Position numbers and translations under genes: made by a program | Shown: piece after piece, positions 1 through 11,280 of the stretch | Numbering within the stretch: the first letter of the stretch is position 1 | Layout of the letters: each line of letters opens with the position of its first letter | Notes under the pieces: model-generated | Database searches by the model: none | Told to the model about the DNA's origin: nothing | Seen by the model: only the letters and a program-made list of their open reading frames with translations | NCBI RefSeq assembly: GCF_040267705.1 | Contig: NZ_CP158374.1 | Location: 1,798,001-1,862,000, forward strand | Origin: Agromyces sp. G08B096 | GTDB lineage: Bacteria > Actinomycetota > Actinomycetes > Actinomycetales > Microbacteriaceae | Direction of reading: 5' to 3' | Length of the DNA stretch: 64,000 nucleotides

Positions 1-265
1 GCGCGAGCGACAGCCGCGGCGGGCGGTAGTCGGCGAGGTGGTCGCCGTCGAAGAGGATGATCGGCCGTCGTGCACGGTAGTCGAGCAGTTCGTCGGCGTC
101 GAAGGTCGCCACGACCGTGCTCTCGAGGGTCGAGAGCAGGTACTCGGTGGTCTGCGCCACCGCGCCGCCCGCATCGGCGAAGCCCGTGAGACCGGCGACG
201 AGCGGGAGACCGCGGGGCACCGAGACATCCGGGTTCACCTCGTAGAGGGAGCGGGGATCGCGCAT
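1..265 (-). CDS. PAC2 family protein (partial, 3' end outside window)
   Basis: The reverse strand from the ATG at 265 encodes a protein beginning MRDPRSLYEVNPDVSVPRGL, then VAGLTGFADAGGAVAQTTEYLL and a strand with ILFDGDHLADYRPPRLSL before the window edge. This resembles the PAC2 (proteasome assembly chaperone 2-like) family common in Actinobacteria. The molecular role of the bacterial members is not settled. The gene is divergent from the aminopeptidase gene at 355. Only about 88 residues are visible, so the family call rests on the N-terminal third. Confidence 0.75.
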   Translation of the reverse strand, partial: MRDPRSLYEVNPDVSVPRGLPLVAGLTGFADAGGAVAQTTEYLLSTLESTVVATFDADELLDYRARRPIILFDGDHLADYRPPRLSLA

Positions 266-340
266 ATCTCCAGCGTACTGAGGGCCGCGGACGGGCCGGG
301 CAGCACGCCCCCGGCCCAGCGTGTGCCGAGAGCGAACACG

Positions 341-346
341 TACGAT
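341..346 (+). promoter_or_regulatory. Leaderless-type -10 element of pepA
   Basis: TACGAT ends 8 bases before the ATG at 355 and no ribosome-binding site lies between. Transcription would start at or next to the start codon, a pattern common in Actinobacteria. Seen as sequence only; the transcription start is inferred. Confidence 0.45.
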
Positions 347-354
347 CGGGTGCC

Positions 355-1836
355 ATGACGCGACCCCGACTCCAGCTCTCCACCTCTCCCGCTGCCGAAT
401 CGTCGGCCGCCACAGCCGTCGTGTTCGCCGTCGCCGCGTCCGACGACAGCTCGCCCCGGCTGCTCGACGACGGCGGATTCGACGGCCTCGCGGACGACCT
501 CGCCGCCGTCGGCGGCACCGGAGCGGCCGAGGAGATCACTCGTCTGCCGGGCCGATCGGGCGGCCCGGCCCGCGTCCTCGTCGCCGGGGTGGGCGCGACG
601 GCGGATGCCGCATCCCTGCGGCTCGCAGCCGGTGCGGCACTCCGCAGCGTGACGGATGCCTCCGACGTGGCGCTCGCCCTGCGCGGCGTCGACCCCGAGC
701 TCGCGGCCGCGGCGCTCGAGGGCGCCGGCCTCGGCGCCTACCGCTTCACGAGGTACCGCTCGGAGCCGAAGGCCGGGCCGGAGACCGTCGTCGGTCACAC
801 GGATGCGGACGACGAGTCGGTCGGCCTCGCGCGTGCGGCGGCGGTCGTCGAGGCCGTCGCGCTCACGAAGGACCTCGTCAACACCGCCCCAGCCGAACTG
901 ACGCCCGAGGCGATGGCCGAGGTCGCGCGCGAGGCCGCCGAGGAGGTCGGCGTCCGCGTGACCGTGCTGGAGGGCGACGCGCTCCGCGACGGCGGCTTCG
1001 GCGGGCACGTGGCCGTCGGCCAGGGATCGCAGCACGGCCCCCGTCTCGTGCGGCTCGAGTACGCGCCGGCGGATGCCTCGTTCTCGCTGGCCCTCGTCGG
1101 CAAGGGCATCACGTTCGACTCGGGCGGCCTCTCGCTGAAGCCGCCGGCGTCGATGGTCGGGATGAAGACCGACATGGCCGGTGCCGCCGCGGTGCTCCAC
1201 GCGATCGTCGCGCTCGCGAAGCTCGGCGCACCCATCCGCGTCGTCGGATGGCTGTGCCTCGCGGAGAACATGCCCTCGGGTACGGCCGTGCGTCCGACCG
1301 ACGTCATCACCATCAAGGGCGGCACCACCGTCGAAGTACTGAACACCGATGCCGAGGGCCGGCTGGTGCTCGCCGACGCACTCGTCGCCGCGAGCGAGGA
1401 GCAGCCCGACGCGATCGTCGACGTCGCGACGCTGACCGGCGCGCAGATGGTCGCGCTCGGGTCGCGGGTCTCGGGCCTCATGGGCGAGCCGGCCCTCGTG
1501 GACACCGTGCGACACGCCGCAGACGCGGTCGACGAAGCCGTCTGGCCCATGCCGCTGCCCGACCACCTCCGTCCCCTCCTGAAGTCCGACGTCGCCGATC
1601 TCGCGAACACGAAGCTCGGCACCGTGGTGCCGGGGATGTCCCTCGCCGGCGTGTTCCTCCGCGAATTCGTGGGCCGGAAGGACGACGAGGCCGGCGACCG
1701 CATCCCCTGGGCGCACCTCGACTTCGCCGGCCCGTCGAACAACACCGGCGGCGGGTGGGGATTCACCGGTCCGGGCGCGACGGGAGCCATGGTGCGCACC
1801 CTCATCCGCCTGGGCGAGGACCTCGCTGCCAGGTAG
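355..1836 (+). CDS. pepA: Leucyl aminopeptidase, M17 family
   Basis: A 493-residue cytosolic metallo-aminopeptidase that removes N-terminal residues, preferably Leu, from peptides. The N-terminal 170 residues are the variable macrodomain-like part. The catalytic half carries the family signatures: VGKGITFDSGGLSLKP with the metal-binding Lys250 and Asp255, and NTDAEGRL at 330-337. Length is normal for the family. A -10 box lies 8 bases upstream of the ATG, so translation is probably leaderless. It precedes lpdA and the E2 gene, the same neighbourhood as pepB-dlaT/aceF in Mycobacterium and Corynebacterium. Confidence 0.96.
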   Translation: MTRPRLQLSTSPAAESSAATAVVFAVAASDDSSPRLLDDGGFDGLADDLAAVGGTGAAEEITRLPGRSGGPARVLVAGVGATADAASLRLAAGAALRSVTDASDVALALRGVDPELAAAALEGAGLGAYRFTRYRSEPKAGPETVVGHTDADDESVGLARAAAVVEAVALTKDLVNTAPAELTPEAMAEVAREAAEEVGVRVTVLEGDALRDGGFGGHVAVGQGSQHGPRLVRLEYAPADASFSLALVGKGITFDSGGLSLKPPASMVGMKTDMAGAAAVLHAIVALAKLGAPIRVVGWLCLAENMPSGTAVRPTDVITIKGGTTVEVLNTDAEGRLVLADALVAASEEQPDAIVDVATLTGAQMVALGSRVSGLMGEPALVDTVRHAADAVDEAVWPMPLPDHLRPLLKSDVADLANTKLGTVVPGMSLAGVFLREFVGRKDDEAGDRIPWAHLDFAGPSNNTGGGWGFTGPGATGAMVRTLIRLGEDLAAR

Positions 1837-1933
1837 TAAGGTCGTGGAGGCGAGATCCTCGCCGAGCAGCCTGCGCCGGGCACGAACCGGCGCGGTCCAT
1901 GCCGCAGAACCGATGCGCAAGGGAGATTTCCGG

Positions 1934-3307
1934 TTGTCCGAGCAGAATTTTGACCTCGTCGTCCTCGGCGGCGGCAGCGGCGGATACGCGGCGGCACTGC
2001 GTGCCGTGGAGCTCGGGCTCACCGTCGCGCTCATCGAGAAGGACAAGCTCGGCGGCACCTGCCTCCACCGCGGCTGCATCCCGACGAAGGCACTGCTCCA
2101 CGCGGCGGAGATCGCCGACAACGCGCGCGACTCGGCGAAGTTCGGCATCCGGGCGAGCCTCGAGGGCATCGACATGAACCAGGTCGCCGCCTACCGCGAG
2201 GGCATCGTCTCGAGCAAGTGGAAGGGCCTGCAGGGCCTCATCAAGGCCCGGGGCATCACCGTCGTCGCGGGCGAAGGCCGCCTGGTCGCCCCGAAGACCG
2301 TGCAGGTCGGCGACGACCGGTACACCGGCACCAACGTCGTGCTCGCGACCGGTTCGTACTCCCGCTCGCTCCCAGGCCTCGAGATCGGCGGCCGCGTGAT
2401 CACCAGCGAGCAGGCGCTCGAGCTCGACTTCGTGCCGAGCCGCGTCGCGGTGCTCGGCGGCGGCGTCATCGGCGTCGAGTTCGCGAGCGTGTGGAAGTCC
2501 TTCGGCGCCGAGGTGACGATCATCGAGGCGTTCCCCCACCTCGTGCCCAACGAGGAGGAGTCGATCTCCAAGCAGCTCGAGCGCGCCTTCCGTAAGCGCG
2601 GCATCGACTACAAGCTCGGCGTCCGCTTCCAGTCCGTCACACAGAATGACGACGGCGTCGTCGTGACGCTCGAGAACGGCGAGACCGTCGAGGCCGAGCT
2701 GCTGCTCGTCGCGGTCGGCCGCGGGCCGGTCACCGCCGGCCTCGGCTACGAGGAGGCGGGCATCACGATCGACCGCGGCTTCGTCATCACCGACGAGCGG
2801 CTGCGCACGAGCGTTCCGGGCGTCTATGCGGTCGGCGACATCGTCCCCGGACTGCAGCTCGCCCACCGCGGCTTCCAGCAGGGCATCTTCGTCGCCGAGG
2901 AGATCGCGGGCCTCGCGCCCATCGTCGTCGAAGACGTCAACATCCCGAAGGTCACCTACTGCGAGCCGGAGATCGCCTCGGTCGGCTACACGGAGGCTCG
3001 CGCCGCCGAGAAGTTCGGCGCAGACCAGGTCTCCTCCTACGACTACAACCTCGCGGGCAACGGCAAGAGCCACATCCTCGAGACGAGCGGCTCGATCAAG
3101 GTCGTCCGCGTGAACGACGGGCCGATCGTCGGTGTGCACATGATCGGCGCGCGCGTCGGCGAGCTCATCGGCGAGGCCCAGCTCGCGGTGAACTGGGAGG
3201 CGTACCCCGAGGATGTCGCCCCGTTCATCCACGCGCACCCGACGCAGAACGAGGCGCTCGGCGAGGCCTTCCTGAAGCTGGCCGGCAAGCCGCTCCACGC
3301 GCTCTGA
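1934..3307 (+). CDS. lpdA: Dihydrolipoyl dehydrogenase (E3)
   Basis: A 457-residue flavoprotein disulfide reductase that reoxidises the lipoyl arms of 2-oxoacid dehydrogenase complexes. Visible features are the FAD Rossmann motif [16 protein letters not shown], the redox-active pair in [11 protein letters not shown], the NAD-binding [10 protein letters not shown] motif, the second FAD motif VYAVGDIV, and the C-terminal [14 protein letters not shown] with the catalytic His-Glu pair. I chose the TTG at 1934 because GGGAGA lies 7 to 12 bases upstream and the protein then begins [10 protein letters not shown]. The in-frame ATG at 1913 would add seven residues. It lies directly upstream of its E2 partner. 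Confidence 0.95.
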   Translation: MSEQNFDLVVLGGGSGGYAAALRAVELGLTVALIEKDKLGGTCLHRGCIPTKALLHAAEIADNARDSAKFGIRASLEGIDMNQVAAYREGIVSSKWKGLQGLIKARGITVVAGEGRLVAPKTVQVGDDRYTGTNVVLATGSYSRSLPGLEIGGRVITSEQALELDFVPSRVAVLGGGVIGVEFASVWKSFGAEVTIIEAFPHLVPNEEESISKQLERAFRKRGIDYKLGVRFQSVTQNDDGVVVTLENGETVEAELLLVAVGRGPVTAGLGYEEAGITIDRGFVITDERLRTSVPGVYAVGDIVPGLQLAHRGFQQGIFVAEEIAGLAPIVVEDVNIPKVTYCEPEIASVGYTEARAAEKFGADQVSSYDYNLAGNGKSHILETSGSIKVVRVNDGPIVGVHMIGARVGELIGEAQLAVNWEAYPEDVAPFIHAHPTQNEALGEAFLKLAGKPLHAL

Positions 3308-3374
3308 GCCCACACCCCCTGATTACGACTGCAATAAGCTAGAACGCGTCCCACGCTGTGAAGGAGACAAGCGC

Positions 3375-4931
3375 ATGAGCGAATCCGTCAGCCTCCCGGC
3401 ACTCGGTGAGAGTGTCACTGAAGGCACGGTCACCCGATGGCTCAAGAACGTCGGCGACCGTGTCGAGGTCGACGAGCCGCTGCTCGAGGTCTCGACCGAC
3501 AAGGTCGACACCGAGATCCCGTCGCCGGTGGCCGGTGTCATCGAGGCGATCCTCGTCCAGGAGGACGAGACGGTCGAGGTCGGCACCGCGCTCGTGACGA
3601 TCGGCGACGGCTCGGGTGCGGGCGAGGCCCCGGCGGCGCCCGCCGCGGAGACTCCCGCTGAGGCACCTGCCGCTCCGGCGCCTGCCGCTGAAGCACCGGC
3701 TGCCCCCGCCCCTGCCGCTGAGGCTCCCGCTCCCGCCGCCGAGACGCAGGCCGCGCCCGCCCAGGCCCCTGCTGCCCCGGCCGCGCCGGCGCCCGCAGAG
3801 GCTCCCGCTGCTGTCCCGGCCGCCCCGGCTCCCGCTGCCGAGGCGCCCGCTGCTCCGCAGGCTCCCGCTGCGCAGCCGGCTCCCACGCAGCCGACCGCAC
3901 CTGCCCCTGCTGCCCCGCAGGCCCCGGCCGCTCAGGCTCCTGCTGCCCCGGCGGCGCCCGCCCCGGCCGCACCCGCTCCCGCTGCCCCCGCCGCTCCTGC
4001 TCCGGCGGCGCCGAGCACCGGTGCGCACGCCGGCGGTGCCGGGTACGTGACGCCGATCGTCCGCAAGCTCGCGAACGAGCAGGGCGTCGATCTCGCCTCG
4101 GTGACGGGCAGCGGCGTCGGCGGACGCATCCGCAAGCAGGACGTCCTCCAGGCGCAGAGCCAGGCGCAGGCCCCCGCGGCGCCCGCTGCGGCTCGCCCTG
4201 CCCTCGAGACCTCGCCGCTGCGCGGGACCACCCAGCCGATGACGCGTCTGCGCAAGGTCGTGGCCGAGCGTGCGGTCGTGTCGATGCAGTCCACGGCCCA
4301 GCTCACCTCGGTCGTCGAGGTCGACGTGACGAAGGTCGCCCGTCTCCGCGACCGCGTGAAGGGCGACTTCCAGGCGAAGACGGGCAACAAGCTCTCCTTC
4401 CTGCCGTTCTTCGCGCTCGCGGCCGTCGAGGCGCTCCGCGCGTACCCGATCATCAACTCGACGGTCGACGGCGACTCGATCGTCTACCCCGAGCGCGAGA
4501 ACCTCAGCATCGCGGTCGACACCGAGCGCGGCCTGCTGACGCCCGTGGTCCGTGACGCCGGCGAACTCGACATCGCAGGCCTCGCCGCGCAGATCGCCGA
4601 CCTCGCCGAGCGCACCCGCAACAACCAGCTGAAGCCCGACGAGCTCTCCGGCGGCACCTTCACGCTCACGAACACGGGGTCGCGTGGCGCATTGTTCGAC
4701 ACGCCCGTCGTCTTCCTCCCGCAGACGGCGATCCTCGGCACCGGCATCGTCGTGAAGCGCCCTGTGGTCGTCTCGCAGGACGGTCAGGACGCGATCGCGG
4801 TCCGCTCGATGGTCTACCTCGCTCTGTCGTACGACCACCGGATCATCGACGGCGCCGACGCGGCGCGCTTCCTCACCGCGGTGAAGGACCGCCTCGAGGG
4901 CGGCGACTTCGAAGCCGACCTCGGCATCTAG
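3375..4931 (+). CDS. sucB: Dihydrolipoamide acyltransferase (E2) of 2-oxoacid dehydrogenase complex
   Basis: A 518-residue E2 subunit. Residues 1-78 form one lipoyl domain with the modified Lys43 in STDKVDTE. Residues about 80-220 are an Ala/Pro linker. The E3-binding domain is about 222-258 ([19 protein letters not shown]). The catalytic domain fills the rest, with the SYDHRIIDG active-site motif near residue 485. Annotated as succinyltransferase (sucB) by family convention. Linkage to lipB-lipA matches the Corynebacterium aceF/Mycobacterium dlaT locus, where this E2 serves pyruvate dehydrogenase, so it may be shared with the AceE encoded at 21240. The RBS is GAAGGAG at 3360-3366. Its stop overlaps that of the convergent pseudokinase gene. 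Confidence 0.93.
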   Translation: MSESVSLPALGESVTEGTVTRWLKNVGDRVEVDEPLLEVSTDKVDTEIPSPVAGVIEAILVQEDETVEVGTALVTIGDGSGAGEAPAAPAAETPAEAPAAPAPAAEAPAAPAPAAEAPAPAAETQAAPAQAPAAPAAPAPAEAPAAVPAAPAPAAEAPAAPQAPAAQPAPTQPTAPAPAAPQAPAAQAPAAPAAPAPAAPAPAAPAAPAPAAPSTGAHAGGAGYVTPIVRKLANEQGVDLASVTGSGVGGRIRKQDVLQAQSQAQAPAAPAAARPALETSPLRGTTQPMTRLRKVVAERAVVSMQSTAQLTSVVEVDVTKVARLRDRVKGDFQAKTGNKLSFLPFFALAAVEALRAYPIINSTVDGDSIVYPERENLSIAVDTERGLLTPVVRDAGELDIAGLAAQIADLAERTRNNQLKPDELSGGTFTLTNTGSRGALFDTPVVFLPQTAILGTGIVVKRPVVVSQDGQDAIAVRSMVYLALSYDHRIIDGADAARFLTAVKDRLEGGDFEADLGI

Positions 4932-6562
4932 TCGAAGATCTCCCGCAGTCGCCAACCGGCCTCGGTCCTCATCACGAGGACCGAGGCCGGTTCGCGTTGC
5001 GCGTCCGCGTACGGGACGCCCACGAGCCACGCCTCGCCCATCTCCCCGAGGATGGACGGTGCCGCGAGATCGTACGCCTCGCGCCCTCCGGGCGCCGCCC
5101 CCGACTGCCCATCGAGGATGGCGGTGCGGTCGGCGGCCTCCAGCGCCGAGCCGGCCTGCACGACCCCGTCGAGGCAGGCGAGGTCGAGCCGGTCGAAACA
5201 GGTGTCCCGCCGAACGAGCAACTCCGCGACCGCGGATGCCGCATCCGAAGCCGAGGTCGACGCGCCGGTCTCTGACGCGGGCGGGTTCGACGCCGATCCG
5301 TCTGACGCGGACCCGGGCGCGTCTTGCGCGGCATCGACGTCCGCTCCGGTCGTGGCGGGCTGGGTGGTGAGCACTCCGGTGCCCGGCACCGACCCGGACG
5401 TGGCGGCCGAGGCATCCGGTCCGGCGTCGGAGGGCGGCACCAGCGTGAGCAGCAGGATCAGCGCACCCCCACCTGCGAGGGCGGCGACGGTCACCGTGGC
5501 CCGCCGCCGGGCGAGCATCTCGAGGATCCGCCGGCGGGGGCCGTCCGCGGAGCGGCCACGCCCCGTCGCTCGGCTGACTCCGACCGCGGCGAGCTCGCCC
5601 ATGCCGAGCCGCTCTGCCGCCGCCCTCAAGGCCCCGGCGAGTCCACCGCGCGACGCTCGCTCGACCTCGTCGGCGCCGACGGGCGCCAGGTCGGGCGGTG
5701 TGCCGGGCATTCCTCGCGGTCCCTCCAGAACCGGGGACGGATGACGCGCCGGCGCGAGCGTGAGTCCGGCGACGGGGGCGGGCGCCCCGATGGCGAAGAG
5801 CAGGCGCTCCACCTCCCCGTGACACGGCACGAAGGGGCGCTCGGCGAGGCGTTCGGCGAGCAGCGCGCGAATGGGCTCGAGTGCGCCCGCCGGATGGGTC
5901 ATCCCGGCGACGTCGTCGACGAGCCCGGCGTATGCCGCATGCGTTGCGCGCACGAGGGCGGTGCGTTCGCTCTCGGCGACGCCCGGCGCAGGCAGCCGCG
6001 TCAGCCAACCCGTGCCGACGAGCCGGGGGCGTCCGCGTCCATCGAAGAGGACGTCCGCCGGGGTCATCCTCGTCAGTGCGAATCCGTGCCGCTCGAGCTC
6101 GCCGACGCCGACGACGACCGGCGCCAGCACCGTGATCGCCTCGCCGACCGTGATCGATCGGTGGGCGCCGATCGAGGCGAGGCTCGTCGCGCCCAGGCGT
6201 TCGACGACGAGACACGTCCGTCCGTCAGGGAGCGTCGCGAGGTCGCGGAGCCGAGGCAGGACGTTCACGTGCGACATGGCGTCGAGTTCGATCGCGATGG
6301 GCGCCGGATCCGCCTCGGGTTCGTACACCCGGACGACCACGACCTCGGCCGGCGCATGATCGTCTCCAGAGGGTCGAGCCGGGATGCGTGCCTCGCCCGG
6401 GACGGCGGCCCGTTCACCGGCGACGGCGAGGTAGAGGTGCGCACGCCGACCGGCGGCGATGCGACGGAGCAGCCGGTATCCGGCCAGCCACCCCGTCTCC
6501 GGCGGCTCCGCCGGTGAGGACGGCTCGGGGGCGGGTGCGGCTGACGTGGATCTCCGGCGCAT
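4928..6562 (-). CDS. Membrane-anchored protein kinase-like protein (probable pseudokinase)
   Basis: About 544 residues. Residues about 25-270 read as a protein-kinase fold that has lost its catalysis: the glycine loop is degraded ([17 protein letters not shown]), the VAIK-like strand reads VVVVRVYE with Arg for Lys, the HRD region reads [13 protein letters not shown] without the catalytic Asp, and the DFG position reads VGTGW. A linker is followed by one membrane segment ([19 protein letters not shown]). The C-terminal domain after a Ser/Ala-rich stretch (about 445-544) reads as a small NTF2-like or mce-associated type fold. I prefer the ATG at 6562, preceded by GAAGGA and GAGGG; a GTG at 6580 is the alternative. 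Function is unknown. Confidence 0.72.
   Translation of the reverse strand: MRRRSTSAAPAPEPSSPAEPPETGWLAGYRLLRRIAAGRRAHLYLAVAGERAAVPGEARIPARPSGDDHAPAEVVVVRVYEPEADPAPIAIELDAMSHVNVLPRLRDLATLPDGRTCLVVERLGATSLASIGAHRSITVGEAITVLAPVVVGVGELERHGFALTRMTPADVLFDGRGRPRLVGTGWLTRLPAPGVAESERTALVRATHAAYAGLVDDVAGMTHPAGALEPIRALLAERLAERPFVPCHGEVERLLFAIGAPAPVAGLTLAPARHPSPVLEGPRGMPGTPPDLAPVGADEVERASRGGLAGALRAAAERLGMGELAAVGVSRATGRGRSADGPRRRILEMLARRRATVTVAALAGGGALILLLTLVPPSDAGPDASAATSGSVPGTGVLTTQPATTGADVDAAQDAPGSASDGSASNPPASETGASTSASDAASAVAELLVRRDTCFDRLDLACLDGVVQAGSALEAADRTAILDGQSGAAPGGREAYDLAAPSILGEMGEAWLVGVPYADAQREPASVLVMRTEAGWRLREIFD
4954..4992. terminator. Convergent terminator-like hairpin between E2 gene and pseudokinase gene
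   Basis: A perfect 17-bp stem (AACCGGCCTCGGTCCTC at 4954-4970 with its complement at 4976-4992) and a 5-base loop. It begins 22 bases past the E2 stop codon but lies inside the 3' end of the opposing pseudokinase coding sequence. No clear T-tract follows on the plus strand. Confidence 0.6.
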
Positions 6563-6658
6563 GCCCTCGATCCTTCGCACTGCCCGACCGACCAGAGGCG
6601 ACGACGCTTCGGCCCGTGCAACGCGCGGCGGCGACCCGGCCTGTGCAGGAGCGGTGCC

Positions 6659-6664
6659 TAGACT
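6659..6664 (+). promoter_or_regulatory. Leaderless-type -10 element of lipB
   Basis: TAGACT ends 6 bases before the ATG at 6671, leaving no room for a ribosome-binding site. Leaderless start is inferred. Confidence 0.5.
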
Positions 6665-6670
6665 GAGGTC

Positions 6671-7306
6671 ATGCTCGACTACGTCGTCACGGGGCTAAGC
6701 GCCAACTCCGTGCCGTACAGCGAGGGCCTCACCCTCCAGCGCGCCGTCCATCAGTCGGTGGTCTCCGGGGATTCTCCCGACACCGTCATCCTCCTCGAAC
6801 ACGAGTCCGTCTACACGGCGGGCAAACGCACCGCACCCGACGAGCGACCCACCGACGGAACACCCGTCGTCGACGTCGACCGCGGCGGCAAGATCACCTG
6901 GCACGGGCCGGGACAGCTCGTCGGTTACCCGATCGTGCATCTGCCCGAGCCGATCGACGTCGTCGGATACGTCCGCCGCCTCGAGGGCGTCCTCATCGAC
7001 CTGCTCGGAGAGTTCGGCATCGCCGGCCGACGGGTCGACGGCCGTTCCGGGGTCTGGGTGGGCGACGGCATCGACGAGAAGATCGCCGCGATCGGCATCC
7101 GGGTCGCCGACGGCGTCGCGATGCACGGGTTCGCCCTCAACTGCTCGAACGACCTCGCGCCCTACGAGCGGATCGTCGCGTGCGGCATCCGCGATGCCGG
7201 CGTCACGACGATGTCGCGCGTGACCGGGCGACTCATCCGGCCGGTGGACGTGATCGAGCCGCTCCAGCGGAGGCTCGACCAGGCGTTCGCGGCGGTCGCC
7301 GCGTGA
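6671..7306 (+). CDS. lipB: Lipoyl(octanoyl) transferase
   Basis: A 211-residue enzyme that moves octanoate from octanoyl-ACP to the lipoyl-domain lysine of E2 and related proteins. The family core is clear: [21 protein letters not shown], the catalytic Lys137 in [18 protein letters not shown], and the active-site Cys171 in IVACGI. It is followed by lipA with a GTGA overlap (lipA GTG at 7303, lipB TGA at 7304-7306), so the two are translationally coupled. The substrates are encoded nearby: the E2 at 3375, and acpP at 27312 for the acyl donor. Confidence 0.96.
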   Translation: MLDYVVTGLSANSVPYSEGLTLQRAVHQSVVSGDSPDTVILLEHESVYTAGKRTAPDERPTDGTPVVDVDRGGKITWHGPGQLVGYPIVHLPEPIDVVGYVRRLEGVLIDLLGEFGIAGRRVDGRSGVWVGDGIDEKIAAIGIRVADGVAMHGFALNCSNDLAPYERIVACGIRDAGVTTMSRVTGRLIRPVDVIEPLQRRLDQAFAAVAA

Positions 7307-8292
7307 GCGCGGCTCCCGAGGGGCGTCGGATGCTCCGCCTGGAGGTCCGCAACGCCCAGACGCCCATCGAGCGGAAGCCCGAGTGGATCAAGACACGGGC
7401 CAAGATGGGGCCTGAGTTCCGCGAGCTGCACGCGCTCGTGAAGTCGGAAGAGCTTCACACGGTCTGCCAGGAGGCGGGCTGCCCCAACATCTACGAGTGT
7501 TGGGAGGATCGCGAGGCGACCTTCCTCATCGGGGGCTCGCAGTGCACCAGGCGGTGCGACTTCTGTCAGATCGACACGGGGAAGCCGGCCGACTACGACG
7601 TGGACGAGCCGCGCCGGGTCGCCGAGTCGGTGCTCCGGATGCGACTGCGCTACTCCACGGTGACGGGCGTCGCCCGCGACGACCTGCCGGATGAGGGCGC
7701 GTGGCTGTACGCCGAGACGATCCGCGAGATCCACCGCCAGTCCCCCGGGACCGGCGTGGAGATCCTCGTGCCCGACTTCTCGGGCGACCCCGACCGCCTT
7801 GCGGAGGTGTTCTCGGCGAAGCCCGAGGTCTTCGCCCACAACGTCGAGACCGTGCCGCGGATCTTCAAGCGGATCCGCCCCGCCTTCCGGTACGAGCGTT
7901 CGCTCGGCGTGCTGACCGCCGGCCGAGATGCCGGCCTCATCACCAAATCGAACCTGATCCTCGGCATGGGCGAGGAGCGCGAGGAGATCTCGCAGGCGCT
8001 CCGTGACCTGTACGAGGCGGGCACCGACATCATCACGATCACGCAGTACCTGCGGCCGAGCCCTCGGCACCTGCCGGTCGCGAGGTGGGTCAGGCCCGAG
8101 GAGTTCGTGGAGCTCAAGGAGGAGGCGGAGGAGATCGGGTTCCTCGGCGTCCTCGCGGGCCCGCTGGTGCGGTCGTCGTACCGGGCGGGCCGTCTGTGGG
8201 CGCAGTCGATGCGGGCGAAGGGGCGGGACATCCCGGCCGGCCTCGAGCACCTCGCGGACGCGTCGCTGGGCTTCGCGCAGGCGGTCGGATGA
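7303..8292 (+). CDS. lipA: Lipoyl synthase (radical SAM)
   Basis: A 329-residue radical-SAM enzyme that inserts two sulfurs into protein-bound octanoate to make lipoate. Both iron-sulfur cluster motifs are visible: the auxiliary [12 protein letters not shown] and the radical-[11 protein letters not shown]. The auxiliary-cluster serine region near the C-terminus reads [11 protein letters not shown]. The start is the GTG at 7303, overlapping the lipB stop; this gives [17 protein letters not shown] and a normal family length. With lipB it completes the de novo lipoylation pathway for the complexes encoded in this window. Confidence 0.96.
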   Translation: MSAAPEGRRMLRLEVRNAQTPIERKPEWIKTRAKMGPEFRELHALVKSEELHTVCQEAGCPNIYECWEDREATFLIGGSQCTRRCDFCQIDTGKPADYDVDEPRRVAESVLRMRLRYSTVTGVARDDLPDEGAWLYAETIREIHRQSPGTGVEILVPDFSGDPDRLAEVFSAKPEVFAHNVETVPRIFKRIRPAFRYERSLGVLTAGRDAGLITKSNLILGMGEEREEISQALRDLYEAGTDIITITQYLRPSPRHLPVARWVRPEEFVELKEEAEEIGFLGVLAGPLVRSSYRAGRLWAQSMRAKGRDIPAGLEHLADASLGFAQAVG

Positions 8293-8364
8293 CTCCCAGC
8301 CGGGGGCGGGCGTTCCGCCCGTCCCCGGCGGCCGATTCCGGTCCGGAGCCGGGCCCCGCGCCGG

Positions 8365-8370
8365 TATCCT
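8365..8370 (+). promoter_or_regulatory. Leaderless-type -10 element of DUF4191 gene
   Basis: TATCCT ends 7 bases before the ATG at 8378. No ribosome-binding site fits between. Transcription start is inferred. Confidence 0.45.
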
Positions 8371-8377
8371 AGTGACC

Positions 8378-9091
8378 ATGGCACGCACCAAGGACAGCTC
8401 GTCCGCCCAGAAGGAGCCCGGCCGCCTCAAGCAGATGTGGCAGGTCTTCCAGATGACCCGCCGCTACGACTCGACGGCGCCGTGGCTCATGCTCCTGGGA
8501 TTCCTCGCGCCGATCGCCCTCGGCCTCGCGCTCGCGCTCTGGCTGAGCGGTGGCAACGGCTTCACCATCGCCCTGTGGGTCGTCGCCGGCGTGCTCGCGG
8601 GTCTCCTGATCGCGATGGTCATCCTCGGGCGGCGTGCCGAGCGCGCCGCGTACTCCCAGATCGACGGCCAGCCTGGCGCCGTCGGCGCGGTGCTCCGCAG
8701 CGGCCTTCGCGGCGGATGGATGGGCAACGAGATGCCCGTCGCCGTCAACGGCAAGACGCAGGATGCCGTCTACCGCGCAGCCGGGCGCGGCGGAGTCGTC
8801 CTCATCGGCGAGGGCGACCCGCACCGGGTGCAGCGCATGCTGAAGGACGAGGAGCGGAAGGTCGCCCGCGTACTGCCGAACGTGCCGATCCGCCTCATCA
8901 CGGTCGGGCACGACGACGACTCGGTCGAACTGCACCGCCTTGCGTCGACGCTCCGGAAGTCGAAGCGCGTCCTCACGAAGCCCGAGGTGCTCGCGGTGTC
9001 GAACCGGCTGAACTCGCTGCAGAACTCCCTGCCCATCCCGAAGGGCATCGACCCGATGAAGGTCCGCGCGCAGCGCGGGAAGATGCGCTGA
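8378..9091 (+). CDS. DUF4191 domain membrane protein
   Basis: A 237-residue protein of the actinobacterial DUF4191 family. After a basic N-terminal segment (RLKQMWQVFQMTRRYD) there are two membrane helices, LMLLGFLAPIALGLALALWL and ALWVVAGVLAGLLIAMVIL. A soluble C-terminal domain follows with GGWMGNEMPVAVN, VVLIGEGDPHRV and a conserved tail (LPIPKGIDPMKVRAQRGKMR). Function is unknown. The position right after lipA matches Rv2219 downstream of lipA in M. tuberculosis. The ATG at 8378 is chosen because it sits just after a -10 box; a GTG six bases earlier is out of context. Confidence 0.88.
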   Translation: MARTKDSSSAQKEPGRLKQMWQVFQMTRRYDSTAPWLMLLGFLAPIALGLALALWLSGGNGFTIALWVVAGVLAGLLIAMVILGRRAERAAYSQIDGQPGAVGAVLRSGLRGGWMGNEMPVAVNGKTQDAVYRAAGRGGVVLIGEGDPHRVQRMLKDEERKVARVLPNVPIRLITVGHDDDSVELHRLASTLRKSKRVLTKPEVLAVSNRLNSLQNSLPIPKGIDPMKVRAQRGKMR

Positions 9092-9133
9092 CCCGATCCC
9101 GCGGCGTGCGCTGACGGGACGGGCGGGCGCGCG

Positions 9134-9568
9134 TCAGGCTCGGATGAGCACGGTGCCGGCGACCTTGTCGTGGAAGCCGCGCTGATCGGAGTCCCACACG
9201 AGCGCCGGGACCACGATGACGAGCAGCAGCGTCCGGACGACGGGACGCCAGAGCCCCACCCATCCGCCGGCGATCGGCACGACGTGCATGCCGAGCAGCC
9301 GGTGGCCGACGCTTCCCCCGATCGTCGGGATGAAGACGATCTGCATCAGGGCGAAGAGCCCGAGCGTGATCCAGGTGTGCACGGCGGACTGATAGGGCGC
9401 GAACAACAGCGCGATGACGATCGCGAGCCCGTAGTCGATCGCGAGGGCCCCGAGGCGCCGCCCGACGCGGGCGACGGATCCGCGCCCGGAGGCCGGGAGC
9501 CCGAGTCGCTCGCCCGGCCACCGGCTGGGCTCGAGATCGCCGAAGGTGCTGGGGGTCGCGTCGGGCAT
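9134..9568 (-). CDS. RDD family membrane protein
   Basis: A 144-residue integral membrane protein with the RDD signature: [19 protein letters not shown] (Arg in helix 1 and Asp in the IDY motif), then [12 protein letters not shown], and the closing [15 protein letters not shown]. Three to four membrane helices are apparent. Role unknown; some RDD proteins are proposed transporters or antiporters. It is divergent from glnA1 and occupies the same place as the RDD gene next to glnA1 in mycobacteria. Confidence 0.9.
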   Translation of the reverse strand: MPDATPSTFGDLEPSRWPGERLGLPASGRGSVARVGRRLGALAIDYGLAIVIALLFAPYQSAVHTWITLGLFALMQIVFIPTIGGSVGHRLLGMHVVPIAGGWVGLWRPVVRTLLLVIVVPALVWDSDQRGFHDKVAGTVLIRA

Positions 9569-9595
9569 CCATCGATTCTATCGATCGCCGGCGGC

Positions 9596-9633
9596 GTAAC
9601 ACGGTGGAAACATTCGTGTCATGGCAGGGAAAC
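9596..9633 (+). promoter_or_regulatory. GlnR-type nitrogen-regulator box upstream of glnA1
   Basis: Four pentamers with exact 6-base spacers: GTAAC (9596-9600), GAAAC (9607-9611), GTCAT (9618-9622), GAAAC (9629-9633). This is the a-b-a-b layout known for the actinobacterial OmpR-type regulator GlnR (GTnAC-N6-GAAAC repeated). It ends 69 bases upstream of the glnA1 start. Pattern seen directly; binding by GlnR is inferred from the family consensus. Confidence 0.7.
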
Positions 9634-9702
9634 CGCCTCCCAGTAGCGTCGGTCGCGGCCGTCCAGAGCCCCGCCGATTCCCACCCCTTGGAGCGTCGCC
9701 CC

Positions 9703-11127
<1,425 letters not shown>

Positions 11128-11168
11128 TCTCGAGGGTTCGAGACCACGGCACCCCCCTGCCGTCCCCA

Positions 11169-11204
11169 GGAAGCGCCCGCATCGTTCGCGATGCGGGCGC
11201 TTCC
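11169..11204. terminator. Terminator hairpin after glnA1
   Basis: A perfect 16-bp stem (GGAAGCGCCCGCATCG and its complement) closed by a TTCG tetraloop, 42 bases after the glnA1 stop. It lies between convergent glnA1 and glnE and could serve both strands. No long T-tract follows, as is usual in high-GC Actinobacteria. Confidence 0.75.
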
Positions 11205-11280
11205 GCCGTCTGCGCGCAGATCGCCGATGCCTCCGCACGGCGGCGGCACACGGCCTCCGGTCGGGTGGGACGCCAGCGGA

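Noticed and set aside
3620..4020. Ala/Pro-rich repeats in the E2 gene as a tandem-repeat or foreign element
   Set aside because: This is the normal flexible linker of E2 subunits; its codon usage matches the gene.
3339..6215. Very long open frames antisense to or out of frame with core genes, such as a 958-codon frame opposite the E2 gene
   Set aside because: Arg/Ala/Gly-rich translations without motifs, produced by GC-rich third positions opposite clearly identified genes.
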